From Candidatus Geocrenenecus huangii (lineage in GTDB: Archaea; Thermoproteota; Nitrososphaeria_A; Caldarchaeales; Wolframiiraptoraceae), in the NCBI GenBank assembly GCA_023268155.1, contig JALNKM010000001.1, positions 124,001 through 188,000 on the forward strand: a stretch of 64,000 nucleotides of DNA, in the 5' to 3' direction. The notes under the pieces are model-generated. The model did no database searches. It was given only the letters and a program-made list of their open reading frames with translations, and had not been told where the DNA came from. This document shows positions 17,445-27,236 of this stretch, one piece after another. Each line of letters begins with the position of its first letter. Position 1 is the first letter of the stretch. A program made the position numbers and the translations under genes.

Positions 17445-17615
17445 CTATACTCCCTGGATAGCTAATGCTACAAACCTTATAATAAATGCTATCACGCCGA
17501 TAACAGCTAAACCTATCAATGTAATTCTCAATGCGAGTAGAAATTCATTCTTAGAAGGTTTCCTAGCCAACTTAAATAGAACTATCGAATTCTTGAAGAA
17601 TTCTCTCAATCCCAA
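17445..17615 (-). CDS. secE: Protein translocase subunit SecE (Sec61 gamma)
   Basis: A 56-residue single-span protein: an amphipathic N-terminal helix ('LREFFKNSIVLFKLARKPSK') then one membrane segment ('ITLIGLAVIGVIAFIIRFVA'). The conserved 'RKP' and the position directly upstream of spt5/nusG identify SecE. Start is TTG at 17615 (GGAGG immediately upstream) or the TTG six bases further in. It acts in the plasma membrane as part of SecYE(beta). Confidence 0.9.
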   Translation of the reverse strand: MGLREFFKNSIVLFKLARKPSKNEFLLALRITLIGLAVIGVIAFIIRFVALAIQGV

Positions 17616-17777
17616 GCCTCCACCCGATTAATACCCTTAAAACATTTCCTTAAAATACTTATCTAAAGGTACGTCGGAGTTCACCTACGCCTAGCGATAA
17701 GTCTCGAATTGCTATCCTGGACATCTCGATATGAACTGGAATGCCTTTATATTGTAGGCTTAAGATTGAGAGACAGT

Positions 17778-17951
17778 ATGAGTAGACGGGTAGTTGTCTG
17801 TACATCGTGTAATAAGCCTATAGCACCTGGAGAGTCTGCCGTAAATTTCCCATGCCCTAACTGTGGAAGAGTAAAGATATGGAGATGTGAATCGTGTAGA
17901 GAGCTTGCTAAATCATACGTGTGTCCATCCTGCGGATTTGAGGGGCCGTGA
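17778..17951 (+). CDS. Small zinc-ribbon protein (archaeal DUF1610-type)
   Basis: A 57-residue protein with four CxxC pairs ('CTSC', 'CPNCG', 'CESC', 'CPSCG'), so two zinc knuckles. It belongs to the small archaeal zinc-finger group usually found just before the aEF1-beta gene, as here (seven bases apart). ATG 17778 is preferred over longer in-frame extensions that carry no similarity. An RNA or ribosome-associated role is often suggested; the sequence shows only the metal sites. Confidence 0.82.
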   Translation: MSRRVVVCTSCNKPIAPGESAVNFPCPNCGRVKIWRCESCRELAKSYVCPSCGFEGP

Positions 17952-17958
17952 GATAGAG

Positions 17959-18231
17959 ATGGCGAAGGTAATAGTGTTGATAAAGATAATGCCGGTCGAT
18001 GAATCAGTAGACGTGGACAACTTACTCAGCAAGATAAAGATAGGTCTTCCTGAGAATATCGAGCTTCTCTCAGTGAGGACTGAACCATTCGTATTCGGAC
18101 TTAAAGTGATAAATGCATTATTCAGGATGCCTGATGAAGAAGGTTACCCGAATAAATTAGAAGAATACTTGAGAGGATTCCCTGAAGTCGGAGAATTCGA
18201 GGTATCCTCGATCAGTAGGGTTAGTTCTTAA
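17959..18231 (+). CDS. ef1b: Translation elongation factor 1-beta
   Basis: Guanine-nucleotide exchange factor for aEF1-alpha. The 90 residues match the archaeal EF1B fold, with 'VIVLIKIMPVDESVDVDNLL' at the start and 'EPFVFGLKVINALFRMPDEE' in the middle. ATG at 17959 sits seven bases after the stop of the zinc-ribbon gene, so the two form an operon. Confidence 0.95.
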   Translation: MAKVIVLIKIMPVDESVDVDNLLSKIKIGLPENIELLSVRTEPFVFGLKVINALFRMPDEEGYPNKLEEYLRGFPEVGEFEVSSISRVSS

Positions 18232-18456
18232 AACATCATATCTCTTTACGAAAGGTTGAGCCTGCCTCAGCCGGATATGATTTACAGACTTCTTCAAGGT
18301 CTTTAATAATGTCAAACATTAATTTCATTGAGCTTGATTGTTGGATCCTTGAGTTGTAAGATATAATTCTACTTACGATTCTCATATCATTTATCAAAAA
18401 TCAATTATTTAAGAGAACTTTTTATTTAAATAGTAGGTCAGTCATCTAGAATAAGG

Positions 18457-20631
18457 ATGAGTGCTAAGGAGCTTCGTCTCAGGGTTGCAGAAGCAAGGCA
18501 GAGAGACGTGGGATATGGTATAGCTAGGATAGATAGGGAAGTAGGAGCAAATGCCGGGTTCCAGACAGGAGATATGGTTGAGATTAGGGGGAAGAAGATT
18601 GCTGCAGCAACTCTCTGGCTTGGATATCTCGAAGATGAGAAAGATGTTATCAGGATAGATGGGTATATTCGTAGTAATGCAGGTGTGGCCTTGAATGATT
18701 GGGTTACAGTACGTAAAGCAGATGTTAAAGAAGCTCAACTAGTCGTACTCGCTCCAGTAAATACCACGGTTAAGCCAGATGAGAATTTTACTAGACTTGT
18801 TAAGAGTAGGCTTATAGAATATCCATTAGTACAGAAGAATATTGTCCCAGTACTCTTCTTCGGAAACCTCTTCACCTTCGCTGTAGTTCAAACGAGACCT
18901 ACAGGAGTAGTGAAGATTACACCGAAGACCAAGCTAATAATACACAGTAAGATCGTGCAAGAGAAAGCGTTTAGAACAAGCGTAACATATGAGGATATCG
19001 GCGGACTACAAGAACAGATACAGAGAATTAGGGAGATGATAGAGCTTCCATTAAGATACCCTGAATTATTCCAGAAACTCGGCATAGAGCCTCCTAAAGG
19101 CGTACTTCTTTATGGTCCGCCTGGATGCGGGAAGACCCTCCTCGCTAAGGCTGTGGCCACGGAGGCTGAAGCAAACTTCATACTGATAAACGGTCCAGAG
19201 ATCATGAACAAGTATTATGGTGAGACAGAAGCTAGGCTAAGAGAGATCTTTAGGAAAGCTGAAGAAGAAGCTCCAAGCATAATCTTCATCGACGAGATTG
19301 ATGCAATCGCTCCTAAGAGAAGCGAGGTTACGGGAGAAGTCGAGAAGAGAGTTGTAGCACAGCTGCTCGCCTTGATGGATGGGTTAGAAGCAAGAGGTCA
19401 AGTAATCGTCATAGGTGCAACCAATAGGCCGAACGCTTTAGATCCCGCTTTAAGACGACCTGGAAGATTCGATAGGGAAATAGAGATAGGTATACCCGAT
19501 AAGAAAGGTAGAAGAGAGATCCTCCAGATACACACTAGAGGTATGCCTCTGGCGGAAGATGTGAACATAGATAGGCTTGCAGAAATGACTAGAGGTTACA
19601 CGGGAGCGGACTTGGCAGCATTATGCCGTGAAGCAGCAATGAAATCAGTTAGAAGAATACTTCCAAGCATAGACTTCAATGAAGAACGTATATCACCAGA
19701 GATACTGGATAGCTTAGCGGTTACGATGAAGGACTTCCTAGACGCATTCAAGGAAATAACCCCGACAGCTTTAAGAGAAGTGGAGATCGAGATACCCAAC
19801 ATTAGATGGGAGGATGTTGGAGGCCTGGATGAAGTAAAGCAGAGACTCGTAGAAGCGGTTGAGTGGCCATTAAAATACCCTGAGAAATTTGAGAAATTCG
19901 GAATTAAGCCTCCTAGAGGGATACTTCTTTATGGTCCTCCTGGATGCGGGAAGACCCTCCTCGCTAAAGCCATAGCTACGGAATCTGAAGCAAACTTCAT
20001 AAGCGTTAAGGGACCTGAGATCTTCAATAAATGGGTTGGAGAATCAGAGAAGGCTATAAGAGAGATATTTAGGAAAGCGAGGCAAGCTGCACCCTGCATT
20101 GTATTCTTCGACGAGATTGAGTCGATAATACCTCGGAAAGACTTAGTAGACGATTCTTCAGGAGTAACAAATAGAGTATCTAGCCAGTTCTTATCAGAGA
20201 TTGATGGAGTAGAAGAGTTATCCGATGTTATAGTTATAGGCGCAACCAATAGACCTGACCTGATAGACCCTCCAGCTATGAGACCGGGGAGACTCGATAG
20301 ACTAATCTATGTACCTCCACCGGATGAGAAAGCTAGATACGCTATCCTCAGGATATATACAAAGAAGATGCCTCTATCCCCAGACGTTAATTTAAGGGAG
20401 ATGGCTGCGAGGACTGAAGGATACTCGGGGGCAGACCTAGAATCCCTATGCCGTGAAGCAGCTTTAAACAGTCTAAGAAAGAATATCGAGGCAGATTACG
20501 TTACTAGAGAAGATTTCGAAGAGGCATTACAGATCGTTAAGCCTAGTATATCTCCACAAATGGTCCGCGAATACGAGAAGGTTAAAGAATTCTTGAGATA
20601 TACTGAGAAACAGCTGACGATGATAGGCTAA
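18457..20631 (+). CDS. cdc48: Cdc48/VAT-type AAA+ ATPase
   Basis: Hexameric unfoldase for protein quality control, feeding the proteasome. An N-terminal substrate-binding double-psi barrel (1-~180) precedes two AAA modules. D1 has Walker A 'GPPGCGKT' at about 219-226 and '[10 protein letters not shown]'; D2 has the same Walker A at about 493-500 and '[10 protein letters not shown]'. Both modules retain the 'GATNRP' sensor and 'RPGR' arginine-finger regions. Length 724 is typical. There is no HbYX proteasome-docking tail; it ends 'QLTMIG'. A TATA-like run (about 18420-18432) precedes the ATG. A small winged-helix gene follows six bases downstream. Confidence 0.97.
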   Translation: MSAKELRLRVAEARQRDVGYGIARIDREVGANAGFQTGDMVEIRGKKIAAATLWLGYLEDEKDVIRIDGYIRSNAGVALNDWVTVRKADVKEAQLVVLAPVNTTVKPDENFTRLVKSRLIEYPLVQKNIVPVLFFGNLFTFAVVQTRPTGVVKITPKTKLIIHSKIVQEKAFRTSVTYEDIGGLQEQIQRIREMIELPLRYPELFQKLGIEPPKGVLLYGPPGCGKTLLAKAVATEAEANFILINGPEIMNKYYGETEARLREIFRKAEEEAPSIIFIDEIDAIAPKRSEVTGEVEKRVVAQLLALMDGLEARGQVIVIGATNRPNALDPALRRPGRFDREIEIGIPDKKGRREILQIHTRGMPLAEDVNIDRLAEMTRGYTGADLAALCREAAMKSVRRILPSIDFNEERISPEILDSLAVTMKDFLDAFKEITPTALREVEIEIPNIRWEDVGGLDEVKQRLVEAVEWPLKYPEKFEKFGIKPPRGILLYGPPGCGKTLLAKAIATESEANFISVKGPEIFNKWVGESEKAIREIFRKARQAAPCIVFFDEIESIIPRKDLVDDSSGVTNRVSSQFLSEIDGVEELSDVIVIGATNRPDLIDPPAMRPGRLDRLIYVPPPDEKARYAILRIYTKKMPLSPDVNLREMAARTEGYSGADLESLCREAALNSLRKNIEADYVTREDFEEALQIVKPSISPQMVREYEKVKEFLRYTEKQLTMIG

Positions 20632-20637
20632 TGAAGG

Positions 20638-20886
20638 GTGAAGACTCTGAGCAAGAAACATTTAGTACTTAGAAGCGAGCTATACTCAAGAATAATCGAA
20701 ATACTTCAAAAAATGGGCGGAAAAGCGTTAGAAGAGAATATCTTAGAAGAATTAAGGAAGAGGGGTGTAGAAGTAACTCAATCTGAGTTAAGAAGTGTAT
20801 TGATGAAGTTAGAGATCCATGACAAGGTAAGAGTTCTCAGCCTAGATGAAGAAAGAAAATTGATCGAGCTAATATCCAAAACTTGA
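20638..20886 (+). CDS. Small winged-helix-like protein linked to cdc48
   Basis: An 82-residue basic/acidic protein with a predicted helix-turn-helix ('SRIIEILQKMGGKALEENIL' then 'VTQSELRSVLMKLEIHDKVR'), consistent with a stand-alone winged helix. Start GTG at 20638, six bases after the cdc48 stop, so it is co-transcribed. Function unknown; it could be a DNA-binding or adaptor protein. Confidence 0.65.
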   Translation: MKTLSKKHLVLRSELYSRIIEILQKMGGKALEENILEELRKRGVEVTQSELRSVLMKLEIHDKVRVLSLDEERKLIELISKT

Positions 20887-20970
20887 GAATAGTCATAGTA
20901 ATCTTAGAAACCTGTTTCGGACAAATTCTTTAGTTTCTGATCTCCCTCTCTGATGCTTGTCATCTTACAG

Positions 20971-22005
20971 TTACAGCCATGCATCAAGACTTGTTCTTCC
21001 ACGTTCTTCCTTCATCGTCTCCTTTAACTCGGTTAATGCTTTCCTCACTCTGTCTACTGAGAAATCGTGCTCACCACATAAGAATTCTTCGATCGCTTGG
21101 TAGTCTGGCTCACCCCACTCAATCTTGTACGATTCTAGTACATTAGGATTCAAAAATATATCCCTAATCTTTTCCAAGTCTACTTCAGGCGTTATCTGCA
21201 GATGCTTCAATACATTTTCAGCTGAACCATAATCTTTGATGAGCTTAAGAGCCTTTTTCGGCCCAATGCCCTTCACACCCTCCCAGTAATCTGTCCCGAC
21301 AAGTATTCCGATATCGATTAGATTTTCTCTAGTTATCTTTAAAGCGTCTAGAAGCTTGCTTAAGTATATGAGCTCCGGTACAACTTCAACATATTCTTTC
21401 CTACCCGGCAGCTTTCTCTTACCAACTATTGAAAGATTTCTAACTAGTCTAGGTGAACCAAATAATAGCGAATCCATATCTTGGGAAGCTGAAGCATATG
21501 CATCTCCCTTCGAAGCCATGTAAGCTGCTTGAGCTTCACCTTCGCTTGGAGCTTGTATCACCGGCAACCCCATCAAGCCTATAAGCTTCTTAGAGCTTTC
21601 AACTATGAATTCGTCGAGTGTAGCTGCTTGTTGAGCATACTTTCTCGCTTCTTCAATTCTCCCTTCTTCTAATGCTTCACGATAGAGTACGGCCGCCTCA
21701 GTTCTCCTCTCCATCCTCTTCTCTATAGCCTGCTTCTTGAGTTCAGGAGGTCTCCCATCGTAGACGTATATAGGCTTCATGCCCGCTTTCAAGAAGTTTA
21801 TGGTTCTAAAGAATAATCCGCTTAGATGGCTTGTGATTCTTCCGCGGCTATCCATCAACGGTCTGCCATCCTGCCCACGTATAATCGTGACGAACTGGTA
21901 GAGAATATTGTAGGCGTCTAATGCGATTGCTCTACCTCTAAGGTGCTCGAGCTCTATCTTCTCTACTATTTCTTCAGGTATCAGGTCTCCTAGCTTTACG
22001 CCCAT
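20971..22005 (-). CDS. fen: Flap endonuclease 1
   Basis: Removes 5' flaps during Okazaki-fragment maturation and repair. The metal-binding acidic residues are in place: 'ALDAYNILYQF' (about 29), 'DGRPPELKK' (about 83), 'PSEGEAQAAYM' (about 155), 'SQDMDSLLFG' and 'GTDYWEGVKGIGPKKA' (about 238-253, helix-hairpin-helix). The C-terminal 'TSLDAWL' (338-344) resembles a PCNA-binding peptide. Length 344 is standard. Confidence 0.96.
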   Translation of the reverse strand: MGVKLGDLIPEEIVEKIELEHLRGRAIALDAYNILYQFVTIIRGQDGRPLMDSRGRITSHLSGLFFRTINFLKAGMKPIYVYDGRPPELKKQAIEKRMERRTEAAVLYREALEEGRIEEARKYAQQAATLDEFIVESSKKLIGLMGLPVIQAPSEGEAQAAYMASKGDAYASASQDMDSLLFGSPRLVRNLSIVGKRKLPGRKEYVEVVPELIYLSKLLDALKITRENLIDIGILVGTDYWEGVKGIGPKKALKLIKDYGSAENVLKHLQITPEVDLEKIRDIFLNPNVLESYKIEWGEPDYQAIEEFLCGEHDFSVDRVRKALTELKETMKEERGRTSLDAWL

Positions 22006-22166
22006 CTACCTCTCAACTCTCCAAAATGTATAGAGACTACGAGGTGTATAAATCATTATCTTCGATAGAATCTTCTCATCAAGAAGACTTCGTCGAATAA
22101 GGCTTAGAAGATGTTGATACGAGATTATCCTATGTACAAGGTTGAGTCAGACAAGTTCCCTCACAT

Positions 22167-23228
22167 TTAACTTCTCTTTGTCAGGTCTAACGCTATAATA
22201 GATTTTAGGGGTGCAACTTCAAGTACTTGACGAGAATAAGCTATTACTATTTTATATCCTAGTTTTCCAGCTAGCTCTGTTACCTTGTCATGAGCCTTCT
22301 TCACAGAGTCCACCCCTCCTTCAACGAGATACATATTCACTACCCCCTTCTCTTTTAATCTACTCAATGCAAAGTCTAGGTAATCGAGAGAGCTATACGG
22401 GAGGTCCATGATTATCCTATCAAAGTTCACGTTGATATTCTTCAGTACCGTTCTCACATCTCCATGAATAGCTCTAACTCTATCTTCAACTTTGTTTAGT
22501 ACTATGTTTGTTGAAAGATATCTGTATGCTTCAGGGTTTACCTCTGTAGCTATAATTTTCACCGTCGGATTCCGCTTTGCTATCAGGATTGAGAAGGGGC
22601 CTACTCCTGCAAACATGTCTAAGACGTTCTCACCATCTCTAACCTGTTGCGCAATTCTCAATCTTTCTCCACTCATTCTAGGATTGAAGAACGCTCTCAT
22701 CAAGTCTAGCTTATAAATGCATCCATGTTCTCTATGAATAGTCTCAGTATCCGGTCCGCCTCCAATAATCTTAAACATCCTTATCCTGTATTCCCCAACC
22801 GTTTCACCCTGCTTTGAGAGAACAGTCTTAACACGTGGATAGATCTCCATAACCGCTCTCCCAATCTCTCCACTATAATCTTCAAGTTCTCTAGGTATCT
22901 GGATTATGGCTATATCTCCAACTAGGTCAATAGACGAAGGGATATATCGAAGGAGCTCTTCTGGGAGAATGTTTTGCAGGGCTTCTCTAAGACTTCTAGG
23001 CTTCTTCCAACGTCTTTCGAAGAAGGCTTGAACAATTTCTATTGGATAGTCTCTAGTTAGAAGATCGAGTCTGCTCACTTTTTTAAGTGGAAAGTAAACG
23101 TAGTCTCCATCTATCTTCGGTTTGAAATCGTTATCCATAATCTCTAATTGTGTTAGCCTCCTTCTCACTTCTTCAGCCCTAGACTTCTCTATCTTAACCG
23201 CCATCCTTTCTTCCAATTCTCTCTTCAT
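22167..23228 (-). CDS. trm5: tRNA (guanine-37-N1) methyltransferase Trm5
   Basis: SAM-dependent class I enzyme that makes m1G37 (and wyosine precursors). An N-terminal D1-like region (1-~70) and D2 THUMP-like part are followed by a Rossmann methyltransferase: 'ENVLDMFAGVGPFSILIAKR' (about 200-220), 'EVNPEAYRYL' and 'DRIIMDLPYSS' (catalytic loop). Length 353 suits the archaeal Trm5a/b group. Monocistronic, divergent from the 92-residue gene at 23279. Confidence 0.92.
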   Translation of the reverse strand: MKRELEERMAVKIEKSRAEEVRRRLTQLEIMDNDFKPKIDGDYVYFPLKKVSRLDLLTRDYPIEIVQAFFERRWKKPRSLREALQNILPEELLRYIPSSIDLVGDIAIIQIPRELEDYSGEIGRAVMEIYPRVKTVLSKQGETVGEYRIRMFKIIGGGPDTETIHREHGCIYKLDLMRAFFNPRMSGERLRIAQQVRDGENVLDMFAGVGPFSILIAKRNPTVKIIATEVNPEAYRYLSTNIVLNKVEDRVRAIHGDVRTVLKNINVNFDRIIMDLPYSSLDYLDFALSRLKEKGVVNMYLVEGGVDSVKKAHDKVTELAGKLGYKIVIAYSRQVLEVAPLKSIIALDLTKRS

Positions 23229-23278
23229 AATGTTATAGGGAAAACTTAAAAAGTTAAATTTCCAGCTATCCTGCAGAT

Positions 23279-23557
23279 ATGAAGATAGATCGGATCGTTA
23301 ATGAAGCAGTTAAAGAATATAATAAGTATAGAGGGGCGGTAGCGAAAGCTAGGATCCTGAAGATAGATGGTGCTGAGCTAGCACTGGAGATTTCCGGTAA
23401 ACTATGCTATACATGTGGTTTCACGGATTATCTAGAAGATTTCGTCTATGAATTGGAGAGGGTAACAGATGAGTATAAAGCTACTCTAGAAAAATATGAG
23501 CAAGTTGAAGATGATAAATTCATCGTTAAGTATAGGATCGAAAAGACTAGAAGCTGA
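23279..23557 (+). CDS. Conserved-looking small protein with a CYTCGF motif, function unknown
   Basis: A 92-residue acidic protein. The central 'SGKLCYTCGFTDYLEDFVYE' (Cys at about 43 and 46) suggests a paired-cysteine site in an otherwise helix-strand fold. It has a TATA-like element ('cttaaaaagtt', about 23238-23250) close to the ATG, suggesting a short leader. It is divergent from trm5 and upstream of the PINA-like ATPase. I do not recognise the family. Confidence 0.65.
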   Translation: MKIDRIVNEAVKEYNKYRGAVAKARILKIDGAELALEISGKLCYTCGFTDYLEDFVYELERVTDEYKATLEKYEQVEDDKFIVKYRIEKTRS

Positions 23558-23684
23558 GCCCTCTACTTATCTTATAATCTTATAATTGTTCTTGACATGT
23601 TTGTAGAAAGTTGGCTCAAATGAGACGGTGGAATTTATTAGGTAGCGCATGATGGGTAAGATAGGAAGAACGGTCGAATAATAG

Positions 23685-25205
23685 ATGGACGAAGTATCGC
23701 TAATAGATCTTTCAGCTATCATGCTTAAGTCAGCATCACATCTAGTGAGAGAGGGGTTGCTTAAAGGAAGGTTAGTAATCCATAGAATAGTATTGATGGA
23801 TATAGAGAAGCAAGCATCTGAAGGAGATACTCTAGCTATAAGCGGGTTGGAAGAATTAGAAGAGGTTTGTAGAAGCCGAGGTGTCGAGATAATATATGGT
23901 GGAAGACTCGGAGACGACGTCGAGAATATTAGGTTGAGCATAATCGATGAAGCAAAGAAGCTGAATGCGAACTTGGTTACCTGCGACCCCACGACTGCTA
24001 AATTAGCAGAATCAATAGGTGTAAGAGTAGTATATGAGCTACCTCCGCCTCCCTTCAAGATAGATGATCTGTTTTCTGAAGACATTATGAGCGTCCATTT
24101 AAAAGAGGGGTTACCCCCGAGGGTTAAGAGAGGGGTTCCAGGTAGGTGGAGACTTCAAGAAGTATCTGATAAGCCTATGAACCGTGAAGAACTAGAACTG
24201 CTTATAGCCCACTTGATGAAAGAAGCCTATACATCCTTTGGGGTAAATGCTTTCCTAGAAGTCGATAAACCGGGTGTAAAGATTTTCCAGCTTAGAGATT
24301 ATAGGGTAGTCGCTACTAGACCACCTTTCTCGGATGGATTCGAGATTACAATCGTTAGACCTATTCTTAGAAAGAACTTAAGAGACTATCGACTGCCTCC
24401 AGAAGTAGTCGAGAGACTTGAAAACCATGCTGAAGGAATACTAATAGCTGGACCACCTGGAATGGGTAAATCAACTTTCGCGCAATCTCTCGCTGAACAC
24501 TATAGGCAGATGAGTAAGATTGTCAAGACTATTGAGAGTCCGAGGGATCTTCACGTCTCCCCAGATATTACCCAGTATTCCAAGTCTGCTTCTAGAGAAG
24601 ATGAACTACATGACGTGCTCTTACTCAGTAGACCAGATTACACGATCTTTGATGAGATTAGGAGCACGGAAGACTTTGACCTCTTCATAGACTTAAGGTT
24701 TGCAGGAATAGGGATGGTTGGAGTAATCCATGCAACCACACCTATAGATGCTATACAAAGAATCGCTAACAAAGTAGATGTAGGAGTCCTACCATCCGTC
24801 ATAGATACTGTAATCTTCATGGATAAAGGAGAAGTGGCAGAGATATACACTCTCGAGATGACGGTGAAGGTGCCTGCAGGACTTAAGAAGGCAGATCTTG
24901 CAAGACCGACGGTTATCGTTAAAGACTTCTTATCAGGCGAGACAAAATACGAATTATATGTCTTCGGTGAGAGAACATTCGTAGTACCTGTGAAGAAGTT
25001 TGGGGAAGAAGTAAGCACGCCTACTAGACAGATAAGCAGTTTTCTACGCAAGTATCTTCCAGAATTTAGGGTTGAGGAAGATGGAGATACGGTGAGAATC
25101 TATATCCCTGAAAGATACTATAGAACCTATCTTAGAAAATGTCAGAATAAGATACTGAAGTTAGCGAGAAGGCTTGAAGTAAATCTTGAGGCACTACCTA
25201 GGTGA
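23685..25205 (+). CDS. pina: PIN-PilT ATPase, PINA-type (Holliday-junction branch migration)
   Basis: 506 residues combining an N-terminal PIN-fold domain ('DLSAIMLKSASHLVREGLLK', 'LVTCDPTTAKLAESIGVRVV', residues 5-120), a PilT/VirB11-like ATPase core (Walker A 'GPPGMGKST' at about 256-264, 'DYTIFDEIRSTEDF' Walker B, 'GVIHATTPIDAI') and a C-terminal KH-like region ('TVRIYIPERYYRTYLRK'). The Sulfolobus homologue PINA is a hexameric ATPase that drives Holliday-junction migration with Hjm and Hjc. The PIN acidic residues are only partly kept, so nuclease activity is uncertain. ATG at 23685. Confidence 0.87.
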   Translation: MDEVSLIDLSAIMLKSASHLVREGLLKGRLVIHRIVLMDIEKQASEGDTLAISGLEELEEVCRSRGVEIIYGGRLGDDVENIRLSIIDEAKKLNANLVTCDPTTAKLAESIGVRVVYELPPPPFKIDDLFSEDIMSVHLKEGLPPRVKRGVPGRWRLQEVSDKPMNREELELLIAHLMKEAYTSFGVNAFLEVDKPGVKIFQLRDYRVVATRPPFSDGFEITIVRPILRKNLRDYRLPPEVVERLENHAEGILIAGPPGMGKSTFAQSLAEHYRQMSKIVKTIESPRDLHVSPDITQYSKSASREDELHDVLLLSRPDYTIFDEIRSTEDFDLFIDLRFAGIGMVGVIHATTPIDAIQRIANKVDVGVLPSVIDTVIFMDKGEVAEIYTLEMTVKVPAGLKKADLARPTVIVKDFLSGETKYELYVFGERTFVVPVKKFGEEVSTPTRQISSFLRKYLPEFRVEEDGDTVRIYIPERYYRTYLRKCQNKILKLARRLEVNLEALPR

Positions 25206-25276
25206 TGTGGGGTAGGCAGCGAAAAAGTAGAGAAAATTAACTTAGATCTAGCCTCTTGCTTCGTAGAAGCGGCATA

Positions 25277-26635
25277 CTAAATCTTCTTTTCGATCTTTTT
25301 AGCTATATTCTCTATCTTCTCGATGACTTTCAACGGGTCTTCTCCGAATACTATTATCATCGGTTCCTTCCCCCAGTCTCCCCTATGGTATATTAGGTCG
25401 GGCGTCTTCCATCCAATCTTCTTTAAAGCCGTCTCAATCCCCCAAGGCACCGTCATGCCTTCAACTTTCTTGACTTCTTGGGGTTCCTCTCGTCTATCAT
25501 AATTGCCTATAACGTACCCAAGTTCTCTTGCAGCAGAGATAATACTATCATCATATTTTATGTTCATTGCAGATCTAATGCTTGGATTATGCTTCATCAA
25601 AGTTAAGACGGCTGAAGCTACGTGACGTGAAGAATTAAACCATGGATGTGAAGACGCCTTGACCCTGCCGTTTATCTTAACGATCCTACCGGGTATCCCT
25701 GCAACATCTTCTATGCTCTCTGGATCTTCTATCGCCATTACGATATTACTTTGCGATTCAGGTATAAACATGCTTACCCAATCAGACTTCTCTATTACTT
25801 CTACCGCTTTTCTCAAATTTTCCAAAACTCTAAACTTCCGAGCTTCTTTAACGATCCTACGAGTTGGATTTACGGGGCCATGACCTCCACCTATAGGTAG
25901 ACCATACTTGATAGCATCTAAAACAAATTCTTTAGCTGTTCTAACGGCTTCAAGTATGCTGTATCCCTTGGCAAGCTGCGCAGCTATAGCTGAAGCAAAT
26001 GTACATCCAGTCCCATGCGTATTCTTGGTAACGATGCGGCTTCCTGTAAAGAACTCGAATTCTCCACGATAATACAGTACGTCCACGGTCTTATCTCCTT
26101 CCATGTGGCCTCCTTTAACAACTACGGCTCTTGGACCTATAGATGCAATCGCTTTAGCCGCCTTCTTCTGGTCCTCAATATCTCTAATCTCGAACCCAGC
26201 CAACACCTCGGCTTCCCTAGCATTAGGCGTTATGACAGTGGCTAGAGGAACCAACTTTCTGGTTAGAGTATTCACCGCATCTTCTCTTAACAATCTTGCG
26301 CCGCTCTTCGCAACCATTACAGGATCCACCACTATTGGAACATCAATCTTCTGCAGTTCATCTGCAACAGCCGAAATGATCTCCATGGTATGAAGCATCC
26401 CTGTCTTCACCGCGTCTACCCCTATATCTTCAACTATAACTCTAATCTGTTCACGGACCATCTCGACTGGGACGTCATGGATCATGGTTACCGTCTTCGT
26501 ATTCTGAGCTGTTATAGCTGTTATGGCAGACATGCCGTGAACGCCTAAGGCTGCGAAAGTCTTTAAGTCTGCCTGAATACCTGCTCCTCCACCGGAGTCT
26601 GAGCCAGCAATAGTTAAGGCTTTAGGGATCTTCAT
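25277..26635 (-). CDS. thiDN: Bifunctional HMP(-P) kinase / thiamine-phosphate synthase (ThiD-ThiN)
   Basis: The N-terminal ~260 residues are a ribokinase-fold ThiD ('AGSDSGGGAGIQADLKTFAA' at 9-28, 'DPVMVAKSGA', 'GGGHGP', anion hole 'NTHGTGCTFASAIAAQ'). The C-terminal ~185 residues are the archaeal ThiN domain, which joins HMP-PP to the thiazole phosphate in place of ThiE. Fusion of the two is the usual archaeal form. The thiazole or thiamine-precursor transporter ThiW is 2.1 kb away. Confidence 0.93.
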   Translation of the reverse strand: MKIPKALTIAGSDSGGGAGIQADLKTFAALGVHGMSAITAITAQNTKTVTMIHDVPVEMVREQIRVIVEDIGVDAVKTGMLHTMEIISAVADELQKIDVPIVVDPVMVAKSGARLLREDAVNTLTRKLVPLATVITPNAREAEVLAGFEIRDIEDQKKAAKAIASIGPRAVVVKGGHMEGDKTVDVLYYRGEFEFFTGSRIVTKNTHGTGCTFASAIAAQLAKGYSILEAVRTAKEFVLDAIKYGLPIGGGHGPVNPTRRIVKEARKFRVLENLRKAVEVIEKSDWVSMFIPESQSNIVMAIEDPESIEDVAGIPGRIVKINGRVKASSHPWFNSSRHVASAVLTLMKHNPSIRSAMNIKYDDSIISAARELGYVIGNYDRREEPQEVKKVEGMTVPWGIETALKKIGWKTPDLIYHRGDWGKEPMIIVFGEDPLKVIEKIENIAKKIEKKI

Positions 26636-26690
26636 ACTCTATCATAGATAATCCATCATCTTTAATATATCTCTATTTTGTCAAGCCATG

Positions 26691-27230
26691 CTAGAATTTC
26701 TTAACGATGTCTGCTTTTTCTTTCAAGATATTTAGCAGTCTTCTCTCCCTCTCGGTTATGCCACTGTTCTTATCCTCTTCAAGTCTTATGCCTTCGTATG
26801 CTGTGGCCATAAAGGTTTCTGCTGTATTCATCAATTCGAGGACTCTTTCAACATCACCTGCATGCAGATAGATTGTTAAATCATTCATTAGGAGTATTCT
26901 ACTAGGATTAGACAAGTAGACGTCGATTAGAGGCTCGATGTTCGTTCTGTTCTCCTCAGCATATCTTAAAACTTCTTCTCTATTCTTCCCAATCAATCTG
27001 GGAGCCCAAATTCTCTCCGATCTAAGATATCTTATTCTTGAGACATAATCTGTATAATCTCTTATTGCTCCTCCTATCCCCTGAATCCTTGCTGGAGCTA
27101 TGTCGATTACCGTTACATCATCTGAATAATTGTTCTCTATTAAGTATTTCAAGAATTCTGCGAGAAAGGATGTTTTACCTGAACCGACGTCTCCCACAAG
27201 TAGAGTCTTTTTCCCGAGGAATTCCTTCAA
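26691..27230 (-). CDS. Small P-loop NTPase next to cyclic 2,3-diphosphoglycerate synthetase
   Basis: 179 residues with Walker A 'VGDVGSGKTSF' (about 12-22) and 'RILLMNDLTIYLHAGD' as the probable Walker B strand. It lies seven bases after the stop of the cDPG synthetase gene, starting with TTG at 27230, so the two are co-transcribed. I do not recognise a named family. It may be an accessory or regulatory ATPase/GTPase; only the P-loop and the pairing support any role. Confidence 0.65.
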   Translation of the reverse strand: MKEFLGKKTLLVGDVGSGKTSFLAEFLKYLIENNYSDDVTVIDIAPARIQGIGGAIRDYTDYVSRIRYLRSERIWAPRLIGKNREEVLRYAEENRTNIEPLIDVYLSNPSRILLMNDLTIYLHAGDVERVLELMNTAETFMATAYEGIRLEEDKNSGITERERRLLNILKEKADIVKKF

Positions 27231-27236
27231 GAATCT

